DNA of 64,000 nt, taken from the NCBI GenBank assembly GCA_963681505.1, contig OY811985.1, forward strand, positions 2,404,713 through 2,468,712, given 5' to 3'. The notes beneath the pieces are model-generated. The model did no database searches, was not told where the DNA came from, and worked only from the letters and a program-made list of their open reading frames with translations. Positions 51,401 to 62,849 of the stretch are shown piece by piece. A program made the position numbers and the translations under genes. Each line of letters begins with the position of its first letter. Within the stretch, counting starts at the first letter, position 1. This DNA is from Eunapius fragilis. Taxonomy: Eukaryota; Porifera; Demospongiae; Spongillida; Spongillidae.

Positions 51401-52902
51401 GAGGAACTTAAACCTCATTGGTTATCCTCAGAAGAACGTCTCTTAGAACTTACTACACAAAAGATGAGCAAACTTGACCCACCAATTACGCATAAAAAGG
51501 ACGTTAGGACATTGCTTAAAGAACCAGCTGACATCAACTCTTTTCTAAACTATCTACATATTAGAGGTGAAATATATATATATGGAGAAATTATTTATTT
51601 GGATATTGTCTGGTTAATAAGCCTTTTGCGTGAGATATTTCGAAGTGATATATGTGAACATCAATTAAGGCAAAACGGTTGCAATACATGTATTGAAAAT
51701 GGCTTGAACCTTTTCACATCTACTGGTACCATTAAGGAAGATCTACTTCTGGAGCTATGGAAACCAATGGGTGTGTCCAAAGGAACAGAGACAATTGATT
51801 TACTTGTTAAGTTTAATATAGCTTTTGAGATTGTTACAAGCGGTTGTAATAGCCGTACATTTATGTTTCCTTGGTATCTTACTGAGACCAATGAAGATAA
51901 AATCACATTCGCCAATATCTACCAGTTACTCCCGCTTAAGGGACAATACATTATATTGTTGTATGAATTTGATTTCATCCCCCCTACTTTCTTTGAGCAG
52001 TTATTATCTTGTTGTTCGCAAAGCATTCCTGCTTTGAATATTAAAAGGCACAAGATGATTGCATACCATAATAACCTACTAGTCTCTGTACTGTGGATGC
52101 CTAAAGATGGCCATCCATACACAGGGTATGTTACATTTGTTGTTACTGATGAGGAACCTGCTGCTATCCCACCCAATAACGCTGGTTATGATCATAAGTG
52201 GTCTGTAATGGAGCAGCTGATTGAAGGATTTCCTGCGCTACTAAATACATGGAAGGGCATGCATCCAGTGAAATTTGTTGCCTGTCCCCTGTGTGTGCAA
52301 TCCCAGGAACACCAACCTCACAAGTTTGATTTTATGCAACATGATCAAAAAACTGTTCATTGCAACCTCCGTAGTCACAAGGTATCAGCTACAATGATAT
52401 CTCCACCAAAATGTAAGTGTCTATCATCACAATATTTTTGCATTCTAGTTAATTTATTCTATAGCTGCAAGCTGTTTGTTCCACACATTTAAATAACATC
52501 TATGCATAATGAAATTAATAAGCACTGTAGATAGTATACATGTCAATATTTTTCAGCACTGGCACTTAACTATGTGATTGTGTGTGTGTGTTGTTGTGTG
52601 TGTGCAATGAAATGCAATATATCTTTCTTTCAGCGATTCGAAGGAAGATAGATAACCATTTATTGCATACTATTGCTATGCACCCTCGCATCCAGTCTGA
52701 ATGGAAGAAAATTGCCAAGGATTTGAATTTACAAGATGATGAAATAACAGCTCTTGAATCTGATTACAGTACGGAAACAACATATGAAAAGTCCTTTCAA
52801 ATGCTTTATAAGTGGAAGCGACGTGTTGGCCATAATGAATCTGAGGATCTTTTATATAACGCTCTCACTGCAGTAGGAGTGAACTTGCCTGATCTTGGAT
52901 GA
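48411..52902 (+). CDS. LRR-Roc-COR-Death protein (Roco family)
   Basis: Exons 48411-48488, 48807-48950, 49881-49953, 50013-52412 and 52634-52902 join in phase (the last junctions are G|CC and T|CG). The main exon holds about seven leucine-rich repeats (50170-50710), then a Roc GTPase with P-loop LGKSGSGKSS (about 50789), WDFAGE (about 50950) and THAD (about 51145), then a COR region with LHIRGEIYIYGE and RTFMFPWYL. It ends near FVACPLC. The final exon is a Death domain (SEWKKIAKDLNL...MLYKWKRR...LYNALTAVG) ending at TGA 52900-52902. Roco proteins are dimeric G proteins; Death domains link them to cell-death or immune signalling. The first two short exons give no known domain. They may connect to the MIB/ZZ exons upstream. 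Confidence 0.85.
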
Positions 52903-53206
52903 CATATACGTGCATCTGTGCATGTGTGTATGTTATTGGTGCAATTCCATTGCATCATGTAGGAAGTTTTATTGATTTGATTTGCCTATTTTTGTGCATT
53001 CTTAGTAGTACTGCTATGATGAATTTTGCTTACACATGACATATTTTGCTTTGGGGTTGAGCAAAGTATAGGGATTAATTACGTGTTCAGTTATAAGCAT
53101 ATCATCCTTCTAAGTTGTCTCCATGTGACCCACTCCAGTACTGATGCAGCAATCCGATTAAGGCCACTTGTGCTTACAAGAAAGCCAGTGAAACAGAGTA
53201 AAGAAA
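52903..53206. other. 3' flank of the Roco gene
   Basis: About 300 bp of AT-rich sequence with GTGCATGTGTGT-like runs. No polyadenylation signal of standard form was singled out and no gene is seen. Confidence 0.4.
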
Positions 53207-54130
53207 CTAGGCTATCGAAAAAGGTGTAATTGAATAATCAATAGCTGGAGAGAGAGCACTGATATGGCTGCTGTCTAAAACAATTTGGGACAAGGCTGAA
53301 CCTAAACCATCACCCACTTGCCTCTGTATCCAGAATACACTGCTTAATAATCTGGCAGCGGTATAAAAACCTTTTTGAAAAAATGCATCAGTACACACTT
53401 GAGTCGACCGTTCACAATCCTCTCCTTATTTTTGCATATAACAGAACCATGCAATGGGGATGATAGTTGCATGTGCTAAATGTTTAAGTGATGCCAACCC
53501 CAAAGAACACAGTAGATCTCTTTAGTTAGATGAAATAGGCCTGTCTGCAATGCACATGATTTTTCCAGGATCAATGCAGTCTCTATATAAGAAACATCAT
53601 GGCCTAAGTTAATGAAGTGGTTGGAATATAAATTCAAATTGTGATTTACAGCCCAGCAATCTATAATAATTTGCAAATGTGTTAGTCGGGCCACGCCCAT
53701 CTACATGCATGCACTACAAAAATACGTCAGTTAATATGGCTAGGTTTGACAACAATGTTTGCAGTTGCTTTGAGGAGTGTGGGGCTATTCAAGATGCATG
53801 GTCATAGGCATATCCAAGTATCAGCCGAGGTGTGCTGTTTTAGGGTGGTGCTTACCTTGCTTCCTCATGTGCCTCTGGGATCAATTCAGTAGACATGGAA
53901 CACAGAAAGAGCTTGAAAGCAATTCAACCGCTCTGTTCCTGCAAATAAGCAAGTAGTGGACTCTTTCTCAACGAAGGTCAATGTCAAGCAGCACTTCTCT
54001 GCCCAGACTACCAGATTGAGGCTTAACACTTTTGGCTGTGCCTGCCCCAGGAACTGCTGATTGGTTAATGGTAACCCCATCCCTGGTCTGGGTCTATGAC
54101 TGTCCTCAGATGAAGCACAAGTTTTGACCA
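53207..54130 (-). pseudogene. Ty3/Gypsy RNase H-region remnant
   Basis: The minus strand contains text such as CILDTEASGWWFRFSL and, in another frame, DGLGSALSQI, which together match the RNase H start of Gypsy elements (x-x-DTDASGxGxGAVLSQ). The rest of the stretch to about 54130 is too decayed to place with confidence. Confidence 0.4.
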
Positions 54131-54826
54131 AATGGTGGCTGGGCCTCTCACTCTTCGAGGATGTTGCCTTTTGCCCCCCCCCCCCCCCCCCCTGTGGTGG
54201 ACCTCGGATAAGCTATAGGTCACCCTGCCCCCATATATGGGATTGTGGACCTAACGCATATTTTTCAAGTTTGAAATTATTCCATATTCAAAGAGACACC
54301 TATGTCCTCTACAATTTCTTTCTTACGCACTGGAAATTAGTCCCTCCATCTTGGAGTTATAGTGGCCTGAATTTTTAATTACGCGTTTACATTTAGTCGT
54401 ACATTTTAATTGTACACGTCAACTTTGATGCTCCTTCCTGGAATATATGCGCATGGTCCCTTTTCGCTGCCACGACCCTATATGTTTGGTATGCGTACAA
54501 AGCCGGGAAATAAAGTTTTCAACACAGCAATATATATATATATGAATGACACGACACATATGAATGAAATGCAACATGGCATATACTTTGCTTACTCGAA
54601 CAAAATACCATTCTTTTGGTATTTTTACGACCTTGCAATTGCAAGGTCAACCTCTCAGCAATGTGAAACTTTTTCATTGGTATTTCACTAATTTCTTTAA
54701 ATTGTGCGTATGTGTTTCATGTATTTCCGTGTACCTTTTTTTTTTTTTAATTTTCTAATATACTGTTGGCAAATTAGGTCAACATCAATTTCAATGTAAT
54801 TATGCAGGTGTATTAGAGTTAGACCG

Positions 54827-55127
54827 CAGGGGCGGATACAGGGGCAACTGGGTTTTGCCCCCCCTCCAAGTTAGAAATTAAATTTCATAGCTACAAGGGG
54901 CGGTGTCTTACGTCGCGTGATGATATAAATACAACGAAAACGGGCCTAAGTTACATGATAACAGTAAAAAAGCGGCTGGGGCTTCGGCCCAGGCCCCGGA
55001 TACATCTTCCTCTTTTACGCGCAATTTTTCGTAACCACGCCCAAACCGTAATAATGAATGTCCCTCCCAATTGCCTCCCCCCCCCCCCCCCCCCCCCCCT
55101 CGCAAAAAAATTCTGGATCCGCCCCTG
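54827..55127. mobile_element. 301-bp MITE, TSD GACCG
   Basis: The ends are CAGGGGCGGATACAG and the complement of CAGGGGCGGATCCAG. GACCG flanks both sides (54822-54826 and 55128-55132). A C-run lies inside the right end. The CAGGGGCGGAT terminus is a common hAT-type end in marine invertebrates. The 5-bp duplication matches that of the element at 29577-30893. Confidence 0.85.
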
Positions 55128-55132
55128 GACCG

Positions 55133-55878
55133 GCAAGTCGACGTCGCTCTGTAGTCATTGAGCTACGAATATAACTTTTAAAAACTTTCACTGGCGATAC
55201 GGCGAACTCTCGCGCTAAATGATTACCTGTTTCTTTCGCTCCAAACGTGAGTATCGTTGCTGACCGCTTTGTCGCCACGATAACCAGAAATGGTTAATGC
55301 GAGGGTTAATGTGGCTAAAGATATGGTTAATTTGTATACTTTTATTCACGTTAATTTATTCATGATCGACTGGAAGGGACACCCTGGAACCCCCCCCCCC
55401 CCCTCTTTGTATACACCTCTGGCACTCCAACAGGAGATTGGCAGTAGGCTCAGCCACTATAATAGGGAAGCTGTAATAACGAAGCATGACATACATGTGC
55501 GATACACTAAGTTTGACCTTGATGAGGGAGAATGCTCGGGGTATCCATGCAAGATCCTGTGTTCTGTTATGTGTGTATATTGGTCGTGAAATGTTACCAT
55601 TCGTAGACAGGTATGCCTATGGTTGTATTCTATAGCCATGTTTTTTTTTCCAGCTAATATACATATCTGTAAGGTCACGTACAATGTAACAGAACCTTCC
55701 AGCACCAACGAGTCCATTATGTAATGTACAGCAGCGTCTGAAGTTCCTGTCGTTAAACTGATATTGCCGGAAGTATGACATCACGTGACATCACCTGTAA
55801 GGATGCGGGCTTTATTACTAATTAAATTGTGCGCTGCCTGGGTACGGGAAGAATTGTTGATGATCAACAACACGAATA
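55133..55878. other. Upstream region of the SHARK-type kinase
   Basis: Contains a C-run (about 55390-55403) and no coding sequence. The last 150 bp contain TATGACATCACGTGACATCACC, a duplicated TGACATCACGTGACATCA block that resembles CRE/E-box sites, 70-110 bp before the start codon. A promoter is likely here, without a TATA box. Confidence 0.45.
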
Positions 55879-58800
55879 ATGAGTTTCTCTGCTGACGCCG
55901 AGCGATGGTATCACGGTAAAATTACCCGGGAAAACGCGGCTCACCTTGTGAGCCAGGGTCCCATGGCGAGGCGCGAGGGTCTGTTCCTGGTTAGAGAGAG
56001 CACACGCACCTCTGGTAGCTACGTCCTGACCCTGTGGGCCAAGGGAAACGTGCAGCACTTTCAGATCATGGGCCACGGAGAGGGGTGGTTCTCCGTCGAC
56101 AACGGCCCTCTCTTCCAGGGACTGGACGAGCTGATACACCACTATCAACTCAAATCGGACGGCCTTCCCGTTCAGCTTAATGACTACGTTATTGGCAACC
56201 CGCCGCCACCCGGCGCGCGAAAGCGGACGGAAACGGAGCTTCACAAGGCCGTGGCGACCCGCGACTTGGCCTCCGTGTTGTCCATACTCTCGCAACCAGC
56301 CTCGTCGAACCTGGGCACGGTGGACGCGCAGAACATCGAGGGAACGACACCCGTCCACGAGGCAGCTAAAAGAGGTTACGGGGACGTTCTCAGCGTACTC
56401 CTGCAACAGAGACCCGACCTGACATTACGAGATGCAAAAGGAGCCACCGCCTTGCACGTGAGTGTTACATGATCCTGTGTTACATGATCCTTCCTAGACG
56501 TGCATATATATCCCCCACCTGTCGAGAACCACCCCACGTACGGGCCCCTCCTATTCATGCATGATTTGGTCCTTAATGAAGGCAGAGACCATCTATATAT
56601 GACCTCTGATGGAGACCAGGGAGACCAGAGTTTGCATGTTAAACTGAATCATACACACTATATAGCAATAATGATATGATACGAATGGTGGATGTCTGCA
56701 CAACATTTTTTGTGCTGCAGAAGGCCCAGTACTTGGGAATTCTCCCCCTTTGGTGGTCTGGATACCCAGATGGTACCCAGCAGGTGATAGATGTGGCAGG
56801 AAAAAAGGTCGTAATATGGGAATGATGGAGAGGGTTCACTCTGAGGACTAGTACCCTTGCCAGTAGGGACTGCTTGGTGTCCTGTTTCATCCCACAACTT
56901 AACTTGTTATGACTTGGGCGGTGATGATATGGAAATGGCTTCTTCAATTTGAGGGCATTTATGCGCTCATCCTTCCGACTAACCCTTCCAATTCACTTAC
57001 CTTCAACTCATCTCTCTCCTTTCCCCCCCTCTCTCTCCCTCCCTCCCTCTCTCCCTCTCTCTGCCTCCCTCCCCCTCCCTCCCCTCCCTCCCTCCCTCCC
57101 TCCCCCTCCCTCCCTTTCTCCCTCCCCCTCCCTCCCCCTCCCTCCCCCTCCCTCCCTTTCTCCCTCTCGTATGTCCAGTTGGCAGCCAGGAGTGGCCACG
57201 TTGAAGCCGTAAGGCTGCTAATAGAAAAGGGCGGGGCAGATGTCCAAGAGAGGAATGCCTCCACGGGGTGGGTGGCCCTCCACGAGGCAGCCTTCCGCGG
57301 CCATGTTGACGTGTGCATGGCTCTCATCCAGCTCAACGCACCCCTGCGACCTCGTACCCCTGATGAGGACACACCCAAGGAACTTGCCACCAGATACAAG
57401 CATCCTGAGGTGGCAGAGCTGTTAGGTAGGGTGTGTGAGGGGGTGGAGCTGTTAGCTTGAGAGGGTGGAGCTGTCTGGTAAGGGTGGTGTGAAGGGTGGA
57501 GCTGTTAGGTAAGGTTGTATTCATGAGAGACACTACCAAAACATACTGAAAGCACCAATCAGTGGTTAGGGCTCCCAGGGTTGGTTAGAGTTGACAAGCG
57601 TGCGTTGCATGCATGTGTTTGCAGCTGCGCCGTTCTGTTGGGAGACAATCACACACGCATGCTTTGTCCTGTTATTGTAAGGTTGTATATCCTGTTATGT
57701 GAAGTGGACCATCCTGTTGTTTTGGCAGTTTTTGGAATCTTGTTATAACTGTATCCATATTTAGCTCTCCCCTACTACATGTAGCATTGTTTATACATGT
57801 ATCTTTACATAATTTCATGGCTGACTCAAGTACGTATTGGAATATGGTCAGTACCCCTTCTTAGTGAGGTGCTGCATGTTTGTTGGAGTGTGGGTACATT
57901 TGATGAATGCCTGTTGACATGAGACATGAGGAGGGGGGGGGGGGCATCACAGTCATCAGGAGTACCTGGTGGACATGAGGGAATGAGGGGTGGGGGGGGG
58001 GGGGGGGGCATCACAGCCATCAGGGGTACCTGGTGGACATGAGGGAATGAGGGGTGGGGGGGGGAGGCATCACAGTCATCAGGAGTACCTGGTGGACATG
58101 AGGGAATGAGGGGTGGGGGGGTGGGGGGCATCACAGTCATCAAGAGTACCTGGTGGACATGAGGGAATGAGGGGTGGGGGTGGGGGTGGGGGATCATAGT
58201 CACAGATCTTGAGCCTTTAGAGGCACATTATTGTGGAAAGCAAAGTAAGTCTTGTGCGCAGAGTAAGACCATAATACCATAAGGGTGTTCTTTTTTTTTT
58301 TCCGGCAAGAAGAGTCTCTTGTACACACAACAGTGGCTGTAGGACCCAACCCTCCAGTCTCTTGTATGGCTGTAGGACCCATCCCTCCAGTCTCTTGTAT
58401 GGCTGTAGGACCCAACCCTCCAGTCTCTTGTGTGGCTGTAGGACCCAACCCTCCAGTCTCTTGTATGGCTATAGGACCCAACCCTCCAGTCTCTTGTATG
58501 GCTGTAGGACCCAACCCTCCAGTCTCTTGTATGGCTGTAGGACCCAACCCTCCAGTCTCTTGTATGGCTGTAGGACCCAACCCTCCAGTCTCTTGTGTGG
58601 CTGTAGGACCCAACCCTCCAGTCTCTTGTATGGCTGTAGGACCCAACCCTCCAGTCTCTTGTGTGGCTGTAGGACCCAACCCTCCAGTCTCTTGTATGGC
58701 TGTAGGACCCAACCCTCCAGTCTCTTGTATGGCTGTAGGACCCAACCCTCCAGTCTCTTGTATGGCTGTAGGACCCAACCCTCCAGTCTCTTGTACACAA

Positions 58801-60370
58801 CAGTGGCTGTAGGACCCATCCCTCCAGTCTCTTGTATGGCTGTAGGACCCATCCCTCCAGTCTCTTGTACACAACAGTGGCTGTAGAACCCAACCCTCCA
58901 GTCTCTTGTATGGCTGTAGGACCCAACCCTCCAGTCTCTTGTATGGCTGTAGGACCCAACCCTCCAGTCTCTTGTATGGCTGTAGGACCCAACCCTCCAG
59001 TCTCTTGTATGGCTGTAGGACCCAACCCTCCAGTCTCTTGTACACAACAGTGGCTGTAGAACCCAACCCTCCAGTCTCTTGTATGGCTGTAGGACCCATC
59101 TCTTGTACACAACTGTGGCTGTAGGACCCATCCCTCCAGTCTCTTGTATGGCTGTAGGACCCAACCCTCCAGTCTCTTGTATGGCTGTAGGACCCAACCC
59201 TCCAGTCTCTTGTATGGCTGTAGGACCCAACCCTCCAGTCTCTTGTATGGCTGTAGGACCCAACCCTCCAGTCTCTTGTACACAACAGTGGCTGTAGGAC
59301 CCAACCCTCCAGTCTCTTGTATGGCTGTAGGACCCAACCCTCCAGTCTCTTGTATGGCTGTAGGACCCATCCCTCCAGTCTCTTGTATGGCTGTAGGACC
59401 CAACCCTCCAGTCTCTTGTATGGCTGTAGGACCCAACCCTCCAGTCTCTTGTATGGCTGTAGGACCCAACCCTCCAGTCTCTTGTACACAACAGTGGCTG
59501 TAGGACCCAACCCTCCAGTCTCTTGTATGGCTGTAGAACCCATCTCTTGTAAACAACTGTGGCTGTAGGACCCAACCCTCCAGTCTCTTGTATGGCTGTA
59601 GGACCCAACCCTCCAGTCTCTTGTATGGCTGTAGGACCCAACCCTCCAGTCTCTTGTATGGCTGTAGGACCCAACCCTCCAGTCTCTTGTATGGCTGTAG
59701 GACCCATCCCTCCAGTCTCTGTAGGACCCATCCCTCCAGTCTCTTGTATGGCTGTAGGACCCAACCCTCCATCTCTTGTATGGCTGTAGGACCCAACCCT
59801 CCAGTCTCTTGTACACAACAGTGGCTGTAGGACCCAACCCTCCAGTCTCTTGTGGCTGTAGGACCCAACCCTCCAGTCTCTTGTATGGCTGTAGGACCCA
59901 ACCCTCCAGTCTCTTGTATGGCTGTAGGACCCAACCCTCCAGTCTCTTGTATGGCTGTAGGACCCATCCCTCCAGTCTCTTGTATGGCTGTAGGACCCAA
60001 CCCTCCAGTCTCTTGTATGGCTGTAGGACCCAACCCTCCAGTCTCTTGTATGGCTGTAGGACCCAACCCTCCAGTCTCTTGTATGGCTGTAGGACCCATC
60101 CCTCCAGTCTCTTGTACACAACTGTGGCTGTAGGACCCAACCTACTAGAAATTAAATGTTTAAAAAGTGGGGAAAAGCTCGACTTCACGTACTCTAGCAT
60201 CATAGGAACAGAACTTGTTTTGTTCAAGATGGTGATAGCAAGTACTGGGGTTGATGTTTATTTTAGCAAGCAGGTTGAACACCTTAACATCATGTCAGTT
60301 ACTTAAGTAATGGGAGTTAGTCCATTTTTGTGCAAGTTGTAAATGTGTGTGGTCATGTCCTCTCCTCATA

Positions 60371-60436
<66 letters not shown>

Positions 60437-61026
60437 GCCTGTATACATGTACATGTATGCATGTTGTAGTGGTATGGTCTGACGATGAAATGCGTTTTTC
60501 ACTTCTGTGCCTTCCTCCTTCCTATGGTCAGAGTGGGCAGCCTCTAACTATCCCAAGGCCAGAATGAGCAATACCGACTTCCTTCACAAAGCTATAGACA
60601 GGAATGTAAGAACTGTTTGTGCATGTAAATACGCGGTTATACCCCAACGTTAAACAGCCTCATTGGCCTTCACTAATTTTGATGGACAGGGTGATGGGGT
60701 GGGGGAGAGGTTTACCTCCTGCATTTCTTATATCTTTGTTGTCCACGTACATGTACACCACTTAAGAATGCAGTCGAGCTTCTAATGCAAAGAGGTGTGG
60801 CTGATGGATCATTCCTGATACGGCCTAACTCCAGAAAGGCCGGCAGTTATGCGCTAACTCTGCTCTACAAGCAAACACCATATCACTATGAGGTTGTTTG
60901 TGAGGTATGAAATGCTTCCGCAGCCCCTACACTTGAGGTGTGGCCTCTTTCCTCACTCTCTGAGGTGTGATCCCACCTGTTGTGCTGTGGTGCGTGTTTG
61001 TTTGTGAGGTGGCATTGCATCGAGCC

Positions 61027-61057
<31 letters not shown>

Positions 61058-61965
61058 CGCATGCATATGCCACCACATGTTCATGTACACTAATGTATTA
61101 ACAATACACGCACACGCACACACACACTCACACACGCACACACACTTGCACTGCATGTGCACCACCAATGTACACACACTTGGCCACACACAGTCAGACT
61201 GCTGGTACTTTATTGACGATGGCCCGCTCTTTGACACTCTGTCTGCTGTTGTCGACCACTATACCATATTCGCTGATGGCCTCCCCACAACTCTTCGTTA
61301 TCCTGTTCCACCCAGCGGGAAGAAACCAACGCTATTCTCTGTCCCAGTAAGTCACATGACCTTACCAAGTATGGTGATATGTCACCTGATCTTATCATGT
61401 GAGCCATGGTACTGTTTGACCAGCAGTACAAGTACATACATTTGTACCTGTATGTGTAGCAGTACAACACCTCTGCATGACATTCATTAACAGAAATATT
61501 AACATATTGGCTTCTTTTGCTGTGTTGCAACTTGACCCATCCCCCCTTACCCTCCTCCCCTTGACCTACCCTCCCTGTCCCCTCCTCCCCTTGACCCACC
61601 CACCCTGTCCCCTCCTCCCCTCGACCCATCCTTCCTGTCTCCTAGACCCTCCCTATCCCTTCTCCCCTCAACCCATCCTCCCCTTGACCATCCTCTGTCC
61701 CCTCCTCCCCTTGATCCACCCTCCCTATCCCCTCCTCCCCATGACCCTTCCTCCCTGCCCATTCTCCCTGTCCCCTCCTCCTCTCGACCCACCCACCCTG
61801 TCCCCTGCTGTGTGTAGGCTATATATGTGTGTAGACTGCCATATTTGCCAACTTGCCTAACACCTGATCTAATTAGTGATTGCTTGGTTAATCCATACAA
61901 ACACACACACATATATACCTACACACATGTGTATCTACACACACACATGCACACACACACACACA

Positions 61966-62020
<55 letters not shown>

Positions 62021-62841
62021 ACACACAGCCACAACCAGGGGCACTGCTTTTCGCTCAAGGCTTTAAGAACCTGCCCAAACACCTGCAATCACACATCTCG
62101 GCCCCCACCATTCCGCGTACGAGGGACCAGTTGCCGTATCCTGTCCCCGCCCCCACCCCGGTGGATGTGGGAAGACCCGCCCCTCTTCTTCCCCCCACTC
62201 AGACCCTTGTCAGGGATAAGGGTCCCCAGATGTCCTACATATCAGCGCTCGACTTGCAGCTGGGAGCAGAACTGGGGCAGGGAGAGTTTGGATCAGTCCT
62301 GAAGGGCATATACAAGGTTCCTGATGGGAAGAAGGTGAGGAGGTACTGAAAGGGGTATATTAAGTTTGCCTCCTTTCTTTAAAATGTATTTTTTAAACGG
62401 GCATTGGACTGAGGGCAATCTCCTCTGGAAAAGATGGCTGAATTCCCTAGCGCTATTAATTACTCTGCGGGATTGTCATTTGACATACATGTAGATGACG
62501 TGTGATGGAATACAGCAGTACACATGGTGTGGAGGGAGACTAATTATATATTTAATTATTGTTAAACCAAGCTATAAATATTGCTGGTGTACATGTACAT
62601 TTCACAACTGTTAACGGTTGGATTTTAGGTGAATAATGTTTGGTGTGTACTTCTCACATGTTAGATTGGCTTTGAAAAGGAATTTGCAATTATTTGATAT
62701 GGGAGCCTTGTAAAAGTAAAGGGTTAAAAATGCAACTGAAGGGTTTATTAAGTTATTAATGTGAGTTGGTCCTTTATCTGGCAATAGATTGAAGTAGCTG
62801 TGAAGACTTTGAGGTTGGATTCACAGGGTCATGGAGAGAAG
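55879..62841 (+). CDS. SHARK/HTK16-type SH2-ankyrin-SH2 tyrosine kinase (3' end outside window)
   Basis: Seven exons join in frame: 55879-56457, 57179-57425, 60532-60605, 60767-60904, 61194-61346, 62029-62334 and 62788-62841. Exon 1 gives an N-terminal SH2 (WYHGKI...GLFLVRES...SYVLTLW) and the first ankyrin repeats. Exon 2 gives more ankyrin repeats (ALHLAARSGHVEAVRLL). Exons 3-5 form a second SH2 (DFLHKAIDRNNAVELL...GSFLIRPNSRKAGSYALTL...YFIDDGPLF). Exon 6 gives a Pro-rich linker and the glycine loop GQGEFGSV; exon 7 gives the ATP-binding lysine in VAVKTL. The remaining kinase domain lies beyond 64000. This order is specific to the SHARK/HTK16 family of cytoplasmic kinases in invertebrates. 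Exons 3, 4 and 7 are short and were built from splice sites and homology. Confidence 0.92.
57009..57170. repeat. Polypyrimidine (CCCTCTCT)n tract before exon 2
   Basis: Over 150 bp of almost pure C/T directly upstream of the exon 2 acceptor (CGTATGTCCAG). It acts as an unusually long polypyrimidine tract and could form triplex DNA. Confidence 0.9.
57925..58197. repeat. G-rich minisatellite of about 60 bp units
   Basis: Five units containing GCATCACAGTCATCAGGAGT, then ACCTGGTGGACATGAGGGAA and a G-run of variable length. The G-runs could form quadruplexes. Intron 2 of the kinase gene. Confidence 0.95.
58330..60137. repeat. 33-bp minisatellite of about 55 units
   Basis: The unit includes CTCTTGTATGGCTGTAGGAC and CCAACCCTCCAGT. 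A variant with TACACAACAGTGGCTG recurs roughly every 2-6 units, giving a higher-order pattern. Because 33 is a multiple of 3, several frames on both strands stay open for hundreds of codons. These are artefacts. The array lies in intron 2 of the kinase gene. Confidence 0.97.
60371..60434. repeat. (CA)n microsatellite
   Basis: A perfect CA run of about 32 units in intron 2 of the kinase gene. Confidence 0.97.
61031..61172. repeat. (CA)n-rich stretch
   Basis: Broken CA runs before exon 5. The acceptor used by exon 5 is CACACACAG at 61193, at the end of this stretch. Confidence 0.8.
61540..61805. repeat. C-rich minisatellite, CCCTCCTCCCCTTGACCCA type
   Basis: Irregular units of 20-30 bp combining CCCTGTCCCCTCCTCCCC and TTGACCCACC, in intron 5 of the kinase gene. 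Confidence 0.9.
61899..62027. repeat. (CA)n microsatellite abutting exon 6
   Basis: A long CA run whose last CACAG is the 3' splice site of exon 6 (62029). The normal polypyrimidine tract is replaced by CA repeats. Confidence 0.95.
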
Positions 62842-62849
62842 GTGAGAGG

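Noticed and set aside
58200..60306. Very long open frames (over 500 codons) on both strands
   Set aside because: They are produced by a 33-bp tandem repeat, whose length is divisible by 3. The translation is pure repetition, and the array lies in an intron of the kinase gene.
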